From NCBI RefSeq assembly GCF_002776695.1, contig NZ_LFJC01000003.1:4760896-4824895 (forward strand): 64,000 bases of DNA, written 5' to 3'. The notes beneath the pieces are model-generated. The model ran no database searches. It worked only from the letters and a program-made list of their open reading frames with translations, and was not told the origin of the DNA. The position numbers were made by a program, and so were the translations under genes. This stretch comes from Bradyrhizobium nitroreducens (GTDB lineage Bacteria > Pseudomonadota > Alphaproteobacteria > Rhizobiales > Xanthobacteraceae). Shown here in pieces: positions 55,036 through 63,480 of this stretch. Each line of letters opens with the position of its first letter. Within the stretch, counting starts at the first letter, position 1.

Positions 55036-55274
55036 TCCTACCCTCGTCCGCGCAGGCTCAAAGACCCGGCGGCCTTTTCTTTGAGCTTGTCGGCGCTTAA
55101 CGCGCGGCGATCTGGTTTCTGAATGACGTCATTGGGTTAGCTTATTAGAACCGTTCCCAAGTACAACGGCAAAGTTTCGCAGGTCCCCGCTTTCATGGGG
55201 GCCACGCGCGCATAGCATTAACGCGCCGCGCGAAGCATGCGGCGGCGCAATATGTTGCGCTGCAGATGAGCGAT

Positions 55275-55952
55275 TCAGCCGCTCGCGATATCGCTCTTCG
55301 CGAGGTCCCACATCAGGCTGTAGGTGCCGACGGAGACCGGAAGCGGGAAGGGCGCTGCAGCCGGTCCGGTGAAACGTTCGGCAATGACGGCCGAGACGGC
55401 GCCGACATGCGTGCCGTCGATCAGCACGAACCAGTCGCGCGCGCCTTCGTTGCGCACTGCCGGAATACCCGCCATTGCGCCCGACAATTCCGGCTCGCTC
55501 TCGAGCAGGTGCATCGAGATGATGCCTTCGCGATTCCCGGGAACCAGCTTTTCTTGCAGTGCATCACGCCATGGGCCGGCGTTATCCGGTGTCGGCCGCA
55601 GCCGCACGAGGCCAAGCGCGGCGCCGCGTCCGGTGCCGATGCTGATCGTGATGCGCGCGACCACGCGCAGCATGTCCTTGAAACGTGCCATGCACCGCCG
55701 CGACCAATCGGTCTGATTGGCGAGCCGCGCCCGGTAGGCGGGGCTGTCGAGCACGTCGAGCGTCTCGGTCGAGTACAGCGAGAGATATTTGGGGTTGGCT
55801 GCATGCGCGACATAGCGCCGCGCTTCGAGAAATCCGTCGATCGCGACGCGCTCTTCGAGGTGTTCGCGATCGTACCAGCGGTTGAAATCGGCCTCATCGG
55901 CCGCGTCGATATTCATCGACGTCAGCAGCATGCCTTTCCCGGCGAGCGGCAT
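55275..55952 (-). CDS. Conserved hypothetical protein, probable dimeric alpha/beta-barrel
   Basis: 225 residues beginning MPLAGKGMLLTSMNIDAADE. The N-terminal MLLTSMNIDAADEADFNRWYDREHLEERVAIDGFLEARRY followed by YLSLYSTETLDVL resembles EthD/DUF4286-like ferredoxin-fold domains, possibly duplicated in the second half (SMHLLESEPEL, DWFVLIDGTH). There is no signal peptide. GGAGGAAGGA lies upstream. It starts 25 bases after the prolyl aminopeptidase stop, so it is likely the last gene of the pqq transcript. Function unknown. Confidence 0.75.
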   Translation of the reverse strand: MPLAGKGMLLTSMNIDAADEADFNRWYDREHLEERVAIDGFLEARRYVAHAANPKYLSLYSTETLDVLDSPAYRARLANQTDWSRRCMARFKDMLRVVARITISIGTGRGAALGLVRLRPTPDNAGPWRDALQEKLVPGNREGIISMHLLESEPELSGAMAGIPAVRNEGARDWFVLIDGTHVGAVSAVIAERFTGPAAAPFPLPVSVGTYSLMWDLAKSDIASG

Positions 55953-55977
55953 CTTCTTGCTGTCCTTCCTCCGCGCA

Positions 55978-56976
55978 TTAGCGCGCGGCCTTCGACGCGA
56001 GGTCGGCGATCGACTTCATCACCGCGTCCCTCACGCCGGCATCATAGAGCGAATGTCCGGCTTCTTCCACGATGCGAAGCTCGGAACCCGGCCAAACTTT
56101 CGCGAGAGCATAGGACGTCTCGGGAGGACACAACAGGTCGTAGCGGCCCTGCACGATAATGCCGGGAATGCCTTCGAGCCGGCCCGCGTTCCGCAGCAAC
56201 TGGTCTTCGTTCATGAAGCTGTCATTGACGAAATAATGCGCCTCCATGAACGGCGTGGCCGGCAGCGTCCGCCAGACGTTCAGCGTGGCGAGATCGAGCC
56301 GCGTCTTCGCCGCCTTATGCTCCGACAGGGCGCGCTCGGCGTCGTGCCAGGCCCGCGAGGCAGGTCCGTGAACGGCAGGATCGGGATCGAGGATGCGGCG
56401 ATAGTAAGCTTCGACCGGCCGGTCCCGCTCTTCCAGCGGGAGCACGCTCAGAAAATCTTCGGACAGCGCGGGATAGAATTGCGGCAGGCGCACCGTGAAC
56501 GCCGTCTCCACTTCCGCCCGCGTACCGAGGAACGTCGCGCGCAGCGCAATGCCGGAGACGCGCTCGGGATGCGCCTGCGCATACGCCAGCGCCAGCGTCG
56601 CTCCCCAGGAGCCGCCGACCACCATCCAGCGGTCGAAGCCGAATTTCTCGCGGATCTTCTCCATGTCCGCGATCAGGTGCGCCGTGGTGTTGTGCTCGCG
56701 CGAGCCCTTGGGCCGGCTGCGGCCGCAACCGCGCTGGTCGAACAGCACCGCACAGAAGCGGTCGGGGTCGAACAGGCGGCGATGGTCGGGCTGACAGCCG
56801 CTCCCCGGTCCGCCGTGCAGATAGATCGCGGGGATGCCGTCGCTGCGGCCGACACTTTCGACGTAGAGTTCGTGGCCGTCGCCGACGTCGAGCATGTCGG
56901 AGGTCAGCGGCGCAAAGGGATCGGCGCGCCGGACTGCTTCCTTGGCCGCCGTGCCCGCGTCGGCGTCAGGTCCCAT
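55978..56976 (-). CDS. pip: Prolyl aminopeptidase (proline iminopeptidase), alpha/beta hydrolase
   Basis: 332 residues from the ATG at 56976 (MGPDADAGTAAKEAVRRADP), which overlaps pqqE by 11 bases. It has the oxyanion HGGPGSG, DQRGCGRS, and the nucleophile elbow GGSWG (catalytic Ser), all S33 peptidase marks, with acid and His (RYDLLCPP and EEAGHSLYD) near the end. It removes N-terminal proline or similar residues from small peptides. Its coupling to pqqE raises the possibility that it helps trim the processed PqqA peptide, since no pqqF protease is seen here; this is inference. Confidence 0.92.
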   Translation of the reverse strand: MGPDADAGTAAKEAVRRADPFAPLTSDMLDVGDGHELYVESVGRSDGIPAIYLHGGPGSGCQPDHRRLFDPDRFCAVLFDQRGCGRSRPKGSREHNTTAHLIADMEKIREKFGFDRWMVVGGSWGATLALAYAQAHPERVSGIALRATFLGTRAEVETAFTVRLPQFYPALSEDFLSVLPLEERDRPVEAYYRRILDPDPAVHGPASRAWHDAERALSEHKAAKTRLDLATLNVWRTLPATPFMEAHYFVNDSFMNEDQLLRNAGRLEGIPGIIVQGRYDLLCPPETSYALAKVWPGSELRIVEEAGHSLYDAGVRDAVMKSIADLASKAAR

Positions 56977-58159
56977 TATCGGATTCCAGGGTGCCGCCGG
57001 CGAAGTTGCGATAGAGGAAGCGGCTGGTTTCGCCCGCGGCCTCGGCTTCCGCCTGCTTGAAGATGGTCTCGTGCAGCGGCGACAGCGCGCAGGCGGGATC
57101 GGTGTTGGCGGCATCGCCGGTCAGCGCGAAGGCCTGGCAGCGACAGCCGCCGAAATCGATCTCGCGGAATTCGCAGGATTTGCACGGCTCCTTCATCCAG
57201 CCGGTGCCGCGATAGCGGTTGAAGGCCTCCGAGTTCTGCCAGATCCAGGCGATCGAATGGTTGGAGCGCACCGACAAGAAATCGAGCCCGGTGATGCTCT
57301 CGGCGGCGTGGCACGGCAGCACCTTGCCGGCGGGCGAGATGTTGAAGAACTGCCGGCCCCAGCCGCCCATGCATTTCTTCGGCCGCAGCGCGTAGTAGTC
57401 AGGTACGACATAGTCGATCGTCAGCCGGCCCTTCAGGCGCTCGCGCGCGGCCTCGACGATGTCAGTGCACGCGTCCAGCTGCGCCACCGTCGGCATCAGC
57501 GCCGCGCGGTTCTTCAGCGCCCAGCCGTAATACTGGACATTGGCGACCTCGAGCCGGTCGGCGTCGAGATCGACGGACATCTGGATGATGTCGGGGAGCT
57601 GATGCAGATTCTGCCGATGCATCACCGCGTTCACGGTGAGCGGCAGATCGAGCTCGCGCGTCCATCTGGCGACTTCGAGCTTCTTGCGGTGGCCGCCCTT
57701 GTAGCCGGCGACGCGGTCGGCGAGCCCTTCCTCGATGCCCTGGAAGGAGATCTGCACGTGGCAGAGCCCGGCTTCGGCAAGCTCGCTCAGCCGCTCCCGC
57801 GTCAGCAGCACGGCCGAGGTGATGAGGTTGGTGTAGAGCCCGACGTCGGTGGCATGCTTCACCAGCTCGACCAGGTCCTTGCGCGCCGTCGGCTCGCCGC
57901 CGGAGAAGTGCACCTGCAGCACGCCGATCTCGGCGAGCTCGCCCAAGACCTTCTTCCATTCCTCCGTGGTCAGCTCCTTGCCCGAGCGGTCGAGCTCGAC
58001 CGGATTGGAGCAATAGGGGCATTGCAGCGGACAGCGATGGGTGATCTCGAGCAGAACGGCGAGCGGAATGCCGAAGGTCTCCGCCGTCGAGCGCTGCTTC
58101 TCCAGCACCGCGAGGCTGTCGCTGGCTTCGGGAGGGATGTTCGGGAGCACGTCGCTCAT
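56966..58159 (-). CDS. pqqE: PqqE, radical SAM PqqA peptide cyclase
   Basis: 397 residues. The radical SAM CxxxCxxC cluster is CPLQCPYC (about residues 43-50), followed by FSGGEP. The C-terminal SPASM region carries cysteines in CMGGWGRQFF, VLPCHAAE and CKSCEFREIDFGGCRCQAFAL. It forms the Glu-Tyr carbon-carbon bond in PqqA with PqqD as chaperone. Its start overlaps the pqqD stop by four bases (ATGA). Length and motifs are normal for the family. Confidence 0.98.
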   Translation of the reverse strand: MSDVLPNIPPEASDSLAVLEKQRSTAETFGIPLAVLLEITHRCPLQCPYCSNPVELDRSGKELTTEEWKKVLGELAEIGVLQVHFSGGEPTARKDLVELVKHATDVGLYTNLITSAVLLTRERLSELAEAGLCHVQISFQGIEEGLADRVAGYKGGHRKKLEVARWTRELDLPLTVNAVMHRQNLHQLPDIIQMSVDLDADRLEVANVQYYGWALKNRAALMPTVAQLDACTDIVEAARERLKGRLTIDYVVPDYYALRPKKCMGGWGRQFFNISPAGKVLPCHAAESITGLDFLSVRSNHSIAWIWQNSEAFNRYRGTGWMKEPCKSCEFREIDFGGCRCQAFALTGDAANTDPACALSPLHETIFKQAEAEAAGETSRFLYRNFAGGTLESDNGT

Positions 58160-58467
58160 GGCGTCTTCTCCCTGATCTCGGTGAGAAAGCCCTTGTCGGC
58201 AAGATCCTGCAGCATGACGACGACGTCGGCCAGGATCGCCTCGCGGGGCGCGGCGTATTTCGCCGCAAGCTGATCGGCGATGTTGCCGACGTTGCGCTCG
58301 CCGTTGCAGAGCTGCAAGACCTCGACCGCGATCTCGTCCGGTGCAAGCACGCGTTCCGGCGCCAGGATCACCCAGACCTTGCGGGTCTCGTCATATTTCA
58401 GCTTGGCGTGCCGCGGCAGCACGGGGCGGCTCGTCTCGCTGACGCTGATGTTCCGCGGCCCGGCCAT
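58156..58467 (-). CDS. pqqD: PqqD, PqqA-binding chaperone
   Basis: 103 residues beginning MAGPRNISVSETSRPVLPRH; GAGAGGA lies upstream. The motif RPVLPRHAKLKYDETRKVWVILAPERVLAPDEIAVEVLQLCNG is the PqqD signature (a RiPP recognition element). It holds PqqA for modification by PqqE. The open frame extends further upstream into pqqC, but the family length supports this start. Between pqqC (11-base gap) and pqqE. Confidence 0.96.
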   Translation of the reverse strand: MAGPRNISVSETSRPVLPRHAKLKYDETRKVWVILAPERVLAPDEIAVEVLQLCNGERNVGNIADQLAAKYAAPREAILADVVVMLQDLADKGFLTEIREKTP

Positions 58468-58478
58468 TCCCGTTCCTC

Positions 58479-59255
58479 TCAGCTCGCTTTGGGCACGAAC
58501 GCGCCCGGCGGAATGTTGCCCTCGACATAGGCGTGCTGGAGCGCGTCGAGCTGCACCCACAGCACGTTGGTCTTGAAGATCAGCGCATTGCAGACGGAGG
58601 CGCGCTCTTCCGGCGTCCTCGCATGCGTCCTGACGTAGTCGAGCGCGAAATTGGCATCGCGCGGCGCCTGCGTCAGGCGGCGCTTGAAGTAGCTCATGGT
58701 GTCGGGGTTGACGAAGTCGTAATGCTGCAACATGCCGGCGATGCGCTCTTCGTGGATGCTCGGCGCGAACAGCTCGGTCAGCGAGGAGGCGATCGCCTCC
58801 AGCGGGCTTTTCTCGCGGCAGTAGTGCACGTAAGCCTCCACCGCGAAGCGCGTCGCCGGCAAGATGCCTTCGGTGGATTCCACGTAGGCCGTGTCGAGCC
58901 CGAGGCCCTCGGTCAGCTTGATCCAGCGCTCGATGCCGCCCTCGCTGCCGACGTCGCCGTCATGGTCCTCGATGCGGTGGCGCCATTCCAGGCGCGTGGC
59001 GCGGTCGCGGAAGCGCGAGATCACCACCGCGTCCTTGATCGGGATCGTGCTCTGGTAATAGTAGCGGTTCAGGGCCCAGGCCTGCACCTGGCCCTTGTTC
59101 AGCTTGCCGCCGTGCAGCAGCTTATGGAACGGATGCAGGCTGTGATAGCGCGTCGCCCCGATGTGGCGCAGCGTCGCCTCGAGCTCCTCGGCCGAGTTGA
59201 GCTTCAAATCCTTCCCGATCGAGAGCGCAGTCATTCCCGTCATTGACGTCGTCAC
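58479..59255 (-). CDS. pqqC: PqqC, pyrroloquinoline-quinone synthase
   Basis: 258 residues from the GTG at 59255, which overlaps the pqqB stop as GTGA and has GGAG 8 bases upstream; an ATG at 59243 would give 254 residues. It is the cofactorless oxidase that closes the ring and performs the final eight-electron oxidation. Family motifs include RYHSLHPFHKLLHGGKLNKGQVQAWALNRYYYQ, RIEDHDG and VEAYVHYCREKSPLEAIASSLTELFAP. Position and coupling are as in other pqqABCDE operons. Confidence 0.97.
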   Translation of the reverse strand: MTTSMTGMTALSIGKDLKLNSAEELEATLRHIGATRYHSLHPFHKLLHGGKLNKGQVQAWALNRYYYQSTIPIKDAVVISRFRDRATRLEWRHRIEDHDGDVGSEGGIERWIKLTEGLGLDTAYVESTEGILPATRFAVEAYVHYCREKSPLEAIASSLTELFAPSIHEERIAGMLQHYDFVNPDTMSYFKRRLTQAPRDANFALDYVRTHARTPEERASVCNALIFKTNVLWVQLDALQHAYVEGNIPPGAFVPKAS

Positions 59256-60181
59256 AGCACGATCTCCGTTCCATCCGCGGGAATCTGCCATCCCGCCTGT
59301 TCAGCAGTCTTGCGTTCAGCCGAGGCGGGCAGCAGCGCCGGGTTCGAGTTGTTGATATGCAGGAACAGCTTCCTGCCGATCTTGAGGTCGGCGAGCCGCG
59401 CGATCGCACCGTCGTCGCCGGACATCGCGACATGTCCCATGCTCTTGCCGGTTTTGTGGCCGAGGCCGCACCGGATCATCTCGTCGTCGGTCCAGACCGT
59501 GCCGTCGAAGAACACCAGCGAAGCGCCGTCGATCTCGGCCTTGAGCGCGTCGGTGATCTCGGCACAGGCCGCGAGGAAATAGAAACACTTGCCGGTCGCC
59601 TTGTCGGTGATCTTCAGCCCCAGCGTATCGCCGTCGCCGCTCTCGCCGCCGGGGTGTACCTTGCCTTCCAGATACCAGGCCGACTTGCCGGGCACTGCGA
59701 AGGGCAGCACCTCCAGCCCGGAGCGTGCGCCGTCGGTCAGTCGCGGCTCGAACGGCTCGTTGATCCCGATCGGCTGGCGCCGCACATGCTTCTCGTTCAG
59801 CACGTTGAAGATGCTGTTGCTGGCAAGGATCGCCAGCACCTTCCCATGCGCATAGATGGTGAACGGCGAACTCTCGCGCATTGACAGCAGGCCCGCCACC
59901 GCATCCACTTCGCTGTTGGTGAGGATCACACCGGCGATCGGCGTATGGCGTAGCGCCCCGGCCTTGGGGTGCAGCTGCGGCGTGGCATTCAACTGCTGGC
60001 GCAGGTCGGGGGAGGCGTTGATCAGGAACCAGTTCTCGCCGTCACCGCTGAAGGCGACCGAGGCCTGCGTCCGGTGCAGCTCAGGTCCGCCATTGCGGGC
60101 CGCCCGGCAGCCCTCGCAGCCGCAATTCCACTGGGGAACTCCGCCGCCGGCTGCGGCGCCCAGGACGACGACGCGAAGCAT
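59252..60181 (-). CDS. pqqB: PqqB, metallo-beta-lactamase-fold PQQ biosynthesis protein
   Basis: 309 residues. The N-terminal MLRVVVLGAAAGGGVPQWNC with CGCEGCRAAR (zinc-binding cysteines) and ASPDLRQQL are PqqB marks. It is thought to hydroxylate the Tyr of the crosslinked peptide. The region TNSEVDAVAGLLSMRE has Asp-Ala where some relatives have Asp-His. AGGAGAC lies ahead of the ATG. It follows pqqA by 103 bases and overlaps pqqC. Confidence 0.97.
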   Translation of the reverse strand: MLRVVVLGAAAGGGVPQWNCGCEGCRAARNGGPELHRTQASVAFSGDGENWFLINASPDLRQQLNATPQLHPKAGALRHTPIAGVILTNSEVDAVAGLLSMRESSPFTIYAHGKVLAILASNSIFNVLNEKHVRRQPIGINEPFEPRLTDGARSGLEVLPFAVPGKSAWYLEGKVHPGGESGDGDTLGLKITDKATGKCFYFLAACAEITDALKAEIDGASLVFFDGTVWTDDEMIRCGLGHKTGKSMGHVAMSGDDGAIARLADLKIGRKLFLHINNSNPALLPASAERKTAEQAGWQIPADGTEIVL

Positions 60182-60284
60182 AATCCGTCTCCTGGAAGGA
60201 ACACGCGCGGTGGATCTCAGGCCGACACGAATGCCATCGTGACCGAAAGATCCACCGGCGCAGAACGCGAGTTTGCCAACCGGC

Positions 60285-60365
60285 TTACTTGCGGGTGGCG
60301 CTCACATACATGTTGATTTCCATGCCACAAGGCACTTCGACGATCTTCGGGGCTTTCCATGCCAT
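60285..60365 (-). CDS. pqqA: PqqA, precursor peptide of PQQ
   Basis: 26 residues: MAWKAPKIVEVPCGMEINMY, then VSATRK. The conserved Glu16 and Tyr20 (E-x3-Y) that become the PQQ skeleton are present in MEINMY. GGAG lies 7 bases before the ATG. The length is in the usual 22-29 residue range. It heads the pqqABCDE operon. The 103-base gap to pqqB is common and allows separate, higher expression of the precursor. Confidence 0.97.
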   Translation of the reverse strand: MAWKAPKIVEVPCGMEINMYVSATRK

Positions 60366-60620
60366 TTCGGCTCTCCATTTTTGCGAATTCGGACGTATCC
60401 GCCCACCCGATAAACTAATGCCGGCCGAGAAGTTCGCCAGTGAAATTTTCCCGGACATAGGTAGTAGGCGTGCGGAATTGCTGCACTGCAAAGAGAGCGT
60501 ATTGCGGCCGTAAAGATGCCATAGGCAAACTGCCGATAGGTCGTGATACCTGTCGGGATAAACGAGTTGTGAGTAAGGAACGGCTTCCAATCGGCTACAG
60601 GCGACCCCATTGGATCAGGC

Positions 60621-60878
60621 ATGCCCAGATATTTCTTCAACACCCGCATCGGCGACGAATTGATCGTGGATCCTGACGGCGAGGATCTGCGCAACCCCGA
60701 TGGCGCCTGGGAGGTCGCCCGCCAGATGATCCTGGAAGTGGTGAAGTCGGAGGGCACCCAGCGCGCGTTGCTCGAGGCCGTGATCGAGGTGACTGACACC
60801 GAAGGCGAGATCGTCCTGGAGTTTCCCTTCACCGAGGCCCTGCTGGACATCCCGGACCCCTCCGCGACGCGGCATTAG
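60621..60878 (+). CDS. DUF6894 family protein
   Basis: 85 residues beginning MPRYFFNTRIGDELIVDPDG. The opening PRYFFNTRIGDELIVDPDGEDLRNPDGAWEVARQM is that of the DUF6894 family, short proteins very common in bradyrhizobia. No function is known. There is no membrane segment. It stands alone between the pqqA promoter region (250 bases) and a palindromic repeat. Confidence 0.85.
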   Translation: MPRYFFNTRIGDELIVDPDGEDLRNPDGAWEVARQMILEVVKSEGTQRALLEAVIEVTDTEGEIVLEFPFTEALLDIPDPSATRH

Positions 60879-60923
60879 GAGGGGCGCGGCTAGCTGCCTC
60901 CGCTGGAGGACACCGCTCTCTCC

Positions 60924-61012
60924 CCGTCATTGCGAGGAGCCCTTGCGACGAAGCAATCCAGACTGCCTCTGAGGAAGCACTCTGGATTGCTTCGCTTCGC
61001 TCGCAATGACGG
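60924..61012. repeat. Intergenic palindromic repeat, GTCATTGCGAG family
   Basis: Left end CCCGTCATTGCGAGGAGCCC, right end CGCTTCGCTCGCAATGACGG, with the inner pair GCAATCCAGA / TCTGGATTGC. Closest to the elements at 5612-5701 and 48161-48284. It precedes the amidase gene; the amidase reading frame happens to be open through it. Confidence 0.87.
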
Positions 61013-61118
61013 CGGTTGGAGCACCACTGCGCGTCAAACCCGCCCTTCGCCTCTGCGAAATCCGCATGGCTTTGCCGCGTTCCCGGCGCTAAAAGACGCC
61101 GGTCATACGGAGCAAGCC

Positions 61119-62519
61119 ATGCAAGATCTCTGGCGCCTGTCGGCCGCCGACCTCGCCACCCTCGTCAAGTCCAGGAAGGTCTCCGCCAGGGAGGCCGCCA
61201 CGGCCGGGCTCGCCCGGCTCGACGCCGTCAATCCCCAGCTCAATGCGGTGATCGACCACCGGCCGGACGACGTGCTCAAGCAGGCCGATGCCGTCGACGC
61301 CGCAATTGCCAGGGGCGATGACCCCGGCGTGCTCGCCGGCGTGCCCGTCACCATCAAGGCCAATGTCGACCAGGAAGGCTTTGCCACCACCAACGGCCTG
61401 AAGCTGCAGCGCGATTTGATCGCGCGCGAGGACAATCCGGTGGTCGCCAATTTCCGCAAAGCCGGCGCCGTCCTGCTCGGCCGCACCAATTGCCCCGCCT
61501 TCTCCTATCGCTGGTTCACCACCAACCTCGTCCATGGCGACACCAAGAACCCGCGTGATGCTTCGCTGACCCCGGGCGGCTCGTCCGGCGGCGCCGGGTC
61601 GGCGGTCGCGGCCGGCATCGGCCATATCGCCCATGGCACCGACATCGCCGGCTCGATCCGCTATCCCGCCTATGCCTGCGGCGTGCACGGCCTGCGCCCG
61701 ACGCTCGGCCGTATCCCCGCCTTCAATCCGGCGCTGCCGGAGCGCCCGATCGGGCCGCAGATCATGGCGGTGTCGGGCCCGCTGGCGCGCACCGTCAACG
61801 ACCTTCGCATCTCGCTCGCCGCGATGTCGGCCCGCGACATTCGCGATCCCTGGTTCGTGCCGGCGCCGCTGGAAGGTCCGGCGCGGGACAAGCGCGCCGC
61901 GCTCTGCCTCAATCCGGGCGGCCTCGCCACCACGCCGGAGGTGAAGGCGGCGGTGAGCGACGCCGGCAAGCGGCTGGAGCGGGCGGGGTGGACCGTCGAC
62001 ATCATCGAGGACACGCCGCCGATGCGCGAGGCGGTCGAGTGGCAGATCAAGCTCTGGCTCGGCGACGGCTATGAGGCGCAGCTCGAGATGGCCGAGCGCG
62101 AGGGCGATCCCGGCGCGCTGGCCTGCCTGCGCGGCAACCGCGGCAGGGTCACGCCGATGGACCAGGCGAACTACGCCAAGGCGCTGACCCGAAGAGCCAC
62201 GCTGACGCGCGAGTGGATGCTGTTCTTCGAGACATATGCGGTGCTGCTGACCCCGGTCTCCGGCGAGCTGCCGTTCCCGGATCATCTCGACTGCAAGGAC
62301 GAGGCCTCCTTCAAGCGGGTCTGGGAAGCGCAGCTGCCGCAGATCGCCATTCCCTTCATGGGATTGCCGGGCCTCGTGGTCTCCACCGGTCTCGTCGGCA
62401 AGGCGCCGGTCGGCGTGCACGTGGTCTCCGGCCGCTATCGCGAGGATCTGTGCCTGCTCGCAGGCGAGGCGATCGAGGCCGGCGGCGTGCCGCCGTCGCC
62501 GATCGATCCAGTGGGCTGA
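61119..62519 (+). CDS. Amidase (amidase signature family)
   Basis: 466 residues beginning MQDLWRLSAADLATLVKSRK; GGAG lies 6 bases upstream of this ATG, so the upstream open frame through the repeat was rejected. The Ser-Ser-Lys triad is visible: Lys in VPVTIKANVD, Ser in TPGGSSGGAGSA, and the nucleophile Ser in GTDIAGSIRYPA. It hydrolyses an amide bond; the substrate (aryl amide, carbamoyl, indole acetamide or other) cannot be told. It is followed after two bases by the glutathione peroxidase, so the two are likely co-transcribed. Confidence 0.93.
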   Translation: MQDLWRLSAADLATLVKSRKVSAREAATAGLARLDAVNPQLNAVIDHRPDDVLKQADAVDAAIARGDDPGVLAGVPVTIKANVDQEGFATTNGLKLQRDLIAREDNPVVANFRKAGAVLLGRTNCPAFSYRWFTTNLVHGDTKNPRDASLTPGGSSGGAGSAVAAGIGHIAHGTDIAGSIRYPAYACGVHGLRPTLGRIPAFNPALPERPIGPQIMAVSGPLARTVNDLRISLAAMSARDIRDPWFVPAPLEGPARDKRAALCLNPGGLATTPEVKAAVSDAGKRLERAGWTVDIIEDTPPMREAVEWQIKLWLGDGYEAQLEMAEREGDPGALACLRGNRGRVTPMDQANYAKALTRRATLTREWMLFFETYAVLLTPVSGELPFPDHLDCKDEASFKRVWEAQLPQIAIPFMGLPGLVVSTGLVGKAPVGVHVVSGRYREDLCLLAGEAIEAGGVPPSPIDPVG

Positions 62520-62521
62520 CG

Positions 62522-62998
62522 ATGACCGCCATCTACGACTTCAAGGCCAACTCGCTTGCCGGCGAGGAGGTCGTCCTGAAACGTTTCGAAGGGCAGGTGC
62601 TGCTGATCGTCAACACCGCGAGCAAATGCGGTTTCACGCCGCAATATCGCGGGCTGGAGGACCTGCATCGCGATCTCTCTCCGCGCGGCTTCTCCGTGCT
62701 CGGCTTTCCCTGCAACCAGTTCGGGGCGCAGGAGCCGGGGCAGGCGAGCGAGATCCAGGAATTCTGCTCGACCAATTACGACGTCACCTTCCCGCTGTTC
62801 GAGAAGATCGACGTCAACGGGCCGAAGGCGCACCCTCTGTATGAGTACCTGAAACGCCAGCAATCGGGCCTGCTGGGCGCCTCCATCAAATGGAATTTCA
62901 CCAAATTCCTGGTGGACCGTGCCGGCAAGGTGGTCGCGCGCTACGCGCCGACGGCGCGGCCCGAAGGATTGCGCAATCAAATCGAAACACTGTTGTGA
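62522..62998 (+). CDS. Glutathione peroxidase family (Cys-type) thiol peroxidase
   Basis: 158 residues beginning MTAIYDFKANSLAGEEVVLK. The peroxidatic Cys is in NTASKCGFTPQY (about residue 36), FPCNQFGAQEPG holds the conserved Cys/Gln region, and WNFTKFLVDRAGKVVARYAPT provides the Trp/Asn of the catalytic tetrad. As a Cys homologue it probably uses thioredoxin or glutathione to reduce hydroperoxides. The ATG lies two bases after the amidase stop. Confidence 0.95.
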   Translation: MTAIYDFKANSLAGEEVVLKRFEGQVLLIVNTASKCGFTPQYRGLEDLHRDLSPRGFSVLGFPCNQFGAQEPGQASEIQEFCSTNYDVTFPLFEKIDVNGPKAHPLYEYLKRQQSGLLGASIKWNFTKFLVDRAGKVVARYAPTARPEGLRNQIETLL

Positions 62999-63009
62999 GC
63001 GAGACAATC

Positions 63010-63252
63010 ATGAGCGACGAATTTCCCGACCGCCTGTCGGTCGATCCGAACAGCCCCTATTACAACGCGGACATCCTGTCGCGCGACGTCGGCATCCGCT
63101 TCAAGGGCATCGAGAAGACCAATGTCGAGGAGTACTGCATCAGCGAAGGCTGGGTCCGCGTCACCGCAGGCAACGCCAGGGATCGCCACGGCAATCCGCT
63201 GACCATCAAGGTGCACGGGCCGGTGGAGCCGTATTTCAGGGATAAGAAGTAA
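63010..63252 (+). CDS. DUF3297 family protein
   Basis: 80 residues beginning MSDEFPDRLSVDPNSPYYNA. The motif DRLSVDPNSPYYN, GIRFKGIEKTNVEEYCISEGWVRVTAG, NPLTIKVHGPVEPYF is the DUF3297 signature, a short conserved proteobacterial family of unknown function, presumably a small glutathione- or cofactor-independent beta-fold protein. It starts 11 bases after the peroxidase stop, and may belong to the same transcript. Confidence 0.92.
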   Translation: MSDEFPDRLSVDPNSPYYNADILSRDVGIRFKGIEKTNVEEYCISEGWVRVTAGNARDRHGNPLTIKVHGPVEPYFRDKK

Positions 63253-63307
63253 CGGCGGAGCCGTCATCGCGGTACGATCGGAGGCGCAGCGCGTCCAAAT
63301 AGATCCC

Positions 63308-63438
63308 CGTCACCCTGAGGTGCTCGCCTCTTCGGCGAGCCTCGAAGGGCGACGGCCCGGCTGCACCTCGGCCGTTCATCCTTCGAGGCTCTCGGCGCGA
63401 TGCTTTGCATCGCGCCACTCGCACCTCAGGATGACGGA
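63308..63438. repeat. Two palindromic repeats, CTCATCCTTCGAG family
   Basis: Unit one 63308-63356 (CGTCACCCTGAGGTGCTCGC to CGAAGGGCGACGG) and unit two 63375-63438 (TTCATCCTTCGAGGCTCTCG to CACCTCAGGATGACGG). The halves are inverted copies of one another, so the pair can also fold together. Same family as 46437-46570. It fills the 228-base gap before the tartrate dehydratase gene. Confidence 0.8.
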
Positions 63439-63480
63439 GAAACAGTCGCGAAATTTCTGATCACAGAGGCAAACCCCCAT

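Noticed and set aside
59882..59930. Asp-Ala in PqqB where metallo-beta-lactamase relatives have Asp-His
   Set aside because: PqqB is known to be divergent at these positions and I cannot exclude that rhizobial PqqB normally has this form. The N-terminal zinc cysteines are intact.
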